From positions 78,929 through 142,928 of the forward strand of contig NZ_VJNB01000006.1 in the NCBI RefSeq assembly GCF_007556595.1: 64,000 nt of DNA, read 5' to 3'. Shown here piece by piece: positions 63,835 to 64,000 of the stretch. Origin of the DNA: Tepidimonas alkaliphilus (GTDB lineage Bacteria > Pseudomonadota > Gammaproteobacteria > Burkholderiales > Burkholderiaceae_C). The position numbers were made by a program, and so were the translations under genes. The notes beneath the pieces are model-generated. The model had not been told where the DNA came from and ran no database searches. It saw nothing but the letters and a program-made list of their open reading frames with translations. Within the stretch, counting starts at the first letter, position 1. The number at the start of each line of letters is the position of its first letter.

Positions 63835-64000
63835 ATGGCAAAGGAAAAATTCGAGCGGACCAAGCCGCACGTTAATGTGGGCACGATTGGGCACGTGGAC
63901 CATGGCAAGACGACGCTGACGGCGGCGATCACGACGGTGCTGGCGGCCAAGTATGGTGGGCAGGCCAAGAAGTATGACGAGATTGATGCGGCGCCGGAGG
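63835..64000 (+). CDS. tuf: Elongation factor Tu, N-terminal part
   Basis: The frame starts at ATG 63835 ([20 protein letters not shown]) and includes the G1 loop [14 protein letters not shown]. It then runs off the window after 55 codons at [10 protein letters not shown]-Tu delivers aminoacyl-tRNA. In betaproteobacteria the S10 operon (rpsJ onwards) usually follows. Confidence 0.97.
   Translation, partial: MAKEKFERTKPHVNVGTIGHVDHGKTTLTAAITTVLAAKYGGQAKKYDEIDAAPE

Overview
This is a GC-rich (by eye well above 60%), densely packed stretch of a Gram-negative chromosome. The ribosomal proteins, RpoA, SecY, the LptD/SurA/RsmA block and the split PntAa/PntAb/PntB transhydrogenase all look betaproteobacterial, most likely Burkholderiales. 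A compact genus of the Comamonadaceae/Tepidimonas kind would fit, but the genus is inference. Convergent genes repeatedly overlap at their 3' ends, which points to a streamlined genome.

Left part (1-7.2 kb): the end of a YbbN-like thioredoxin/TPR protein; a [2Fe-2S] ferredoxin; a Spy/CpxP-like periplasmic protein with a CpxRA-like response regulator and kinase behind a CpxR-box-like motif; purC; an orphan DUF4212 membrane subunit; pyk; and a hicAB toxin-antitoxin pair with a readable promoter and operator. From 7.3 to 12.3 kb lies a decayed accessory island. It holds a large MmeI-like methyltransferase/endonuclease gene into which a complete DUF1640-type coiled-coil mini-gene has been inserted in frame, an ImmA/IrrE remnant, an IS481-like element with a frameshifted transposase, and a truncated phage prohead protease that ends at the feoA promoter.

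Middle part (12.3-41.7 kb): feoAB and a second Fur-box-preceded set of three small genes (two without firm function). Next are a MarR-like regulator divergent from a TRAP transporter whose operon runs directly into 5-oxoprolinase (pxpBCA); an ethanolamine cluster (eat-eutB-eutC, divergent eutR) of clearly lower GC, probably acquired; the malic enzyme maeB; a barnase/barstar pair; and a second DUF1640 mini-gene. The block ends with rsmA-surA-lptD divergent from amgK, then rsmE, a NUDIX hydrolase and pntAa-pntAb-pntB.

Right part (41.8-64 kb): a spc-alpha ribosomal operon beginning at rplN (rplN-rplX-rplE-rpsN-rpsH-rplF-rplR-rpsE-rpmD-rplO-secY-infA-rpmJ-rpsM-rpsK-rpsD-rpoA-rplQ), then an initiator tRNA. 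After it come mmsA with a divergent LysR regulator, glcE-glcF, hemJ, a VanZ-like protein, a thioredoxin-fold ferredoxin, an alpha/beta hydrolase and a D-Ala-D-Ala carboxypeptidase. The str operon (rpsL-rpsG-fusA-tuf) runs off the right edge. The usual str-S10-spc-alpha order is therefore broken between rpsQ and rplN, with spc-alpha about 9 kb upstream of str.

The most unusual items are the DUF1640 mini-gene inside a restriction/methyltransferase gene (with a second copy 22 kb away), the Fur-controlled trio of small genes, the TRAP-pxp operon as a candidate 5-oxoproline uptake and hydrolysis system, and a 58-bp foldback in the eut regulatory region.
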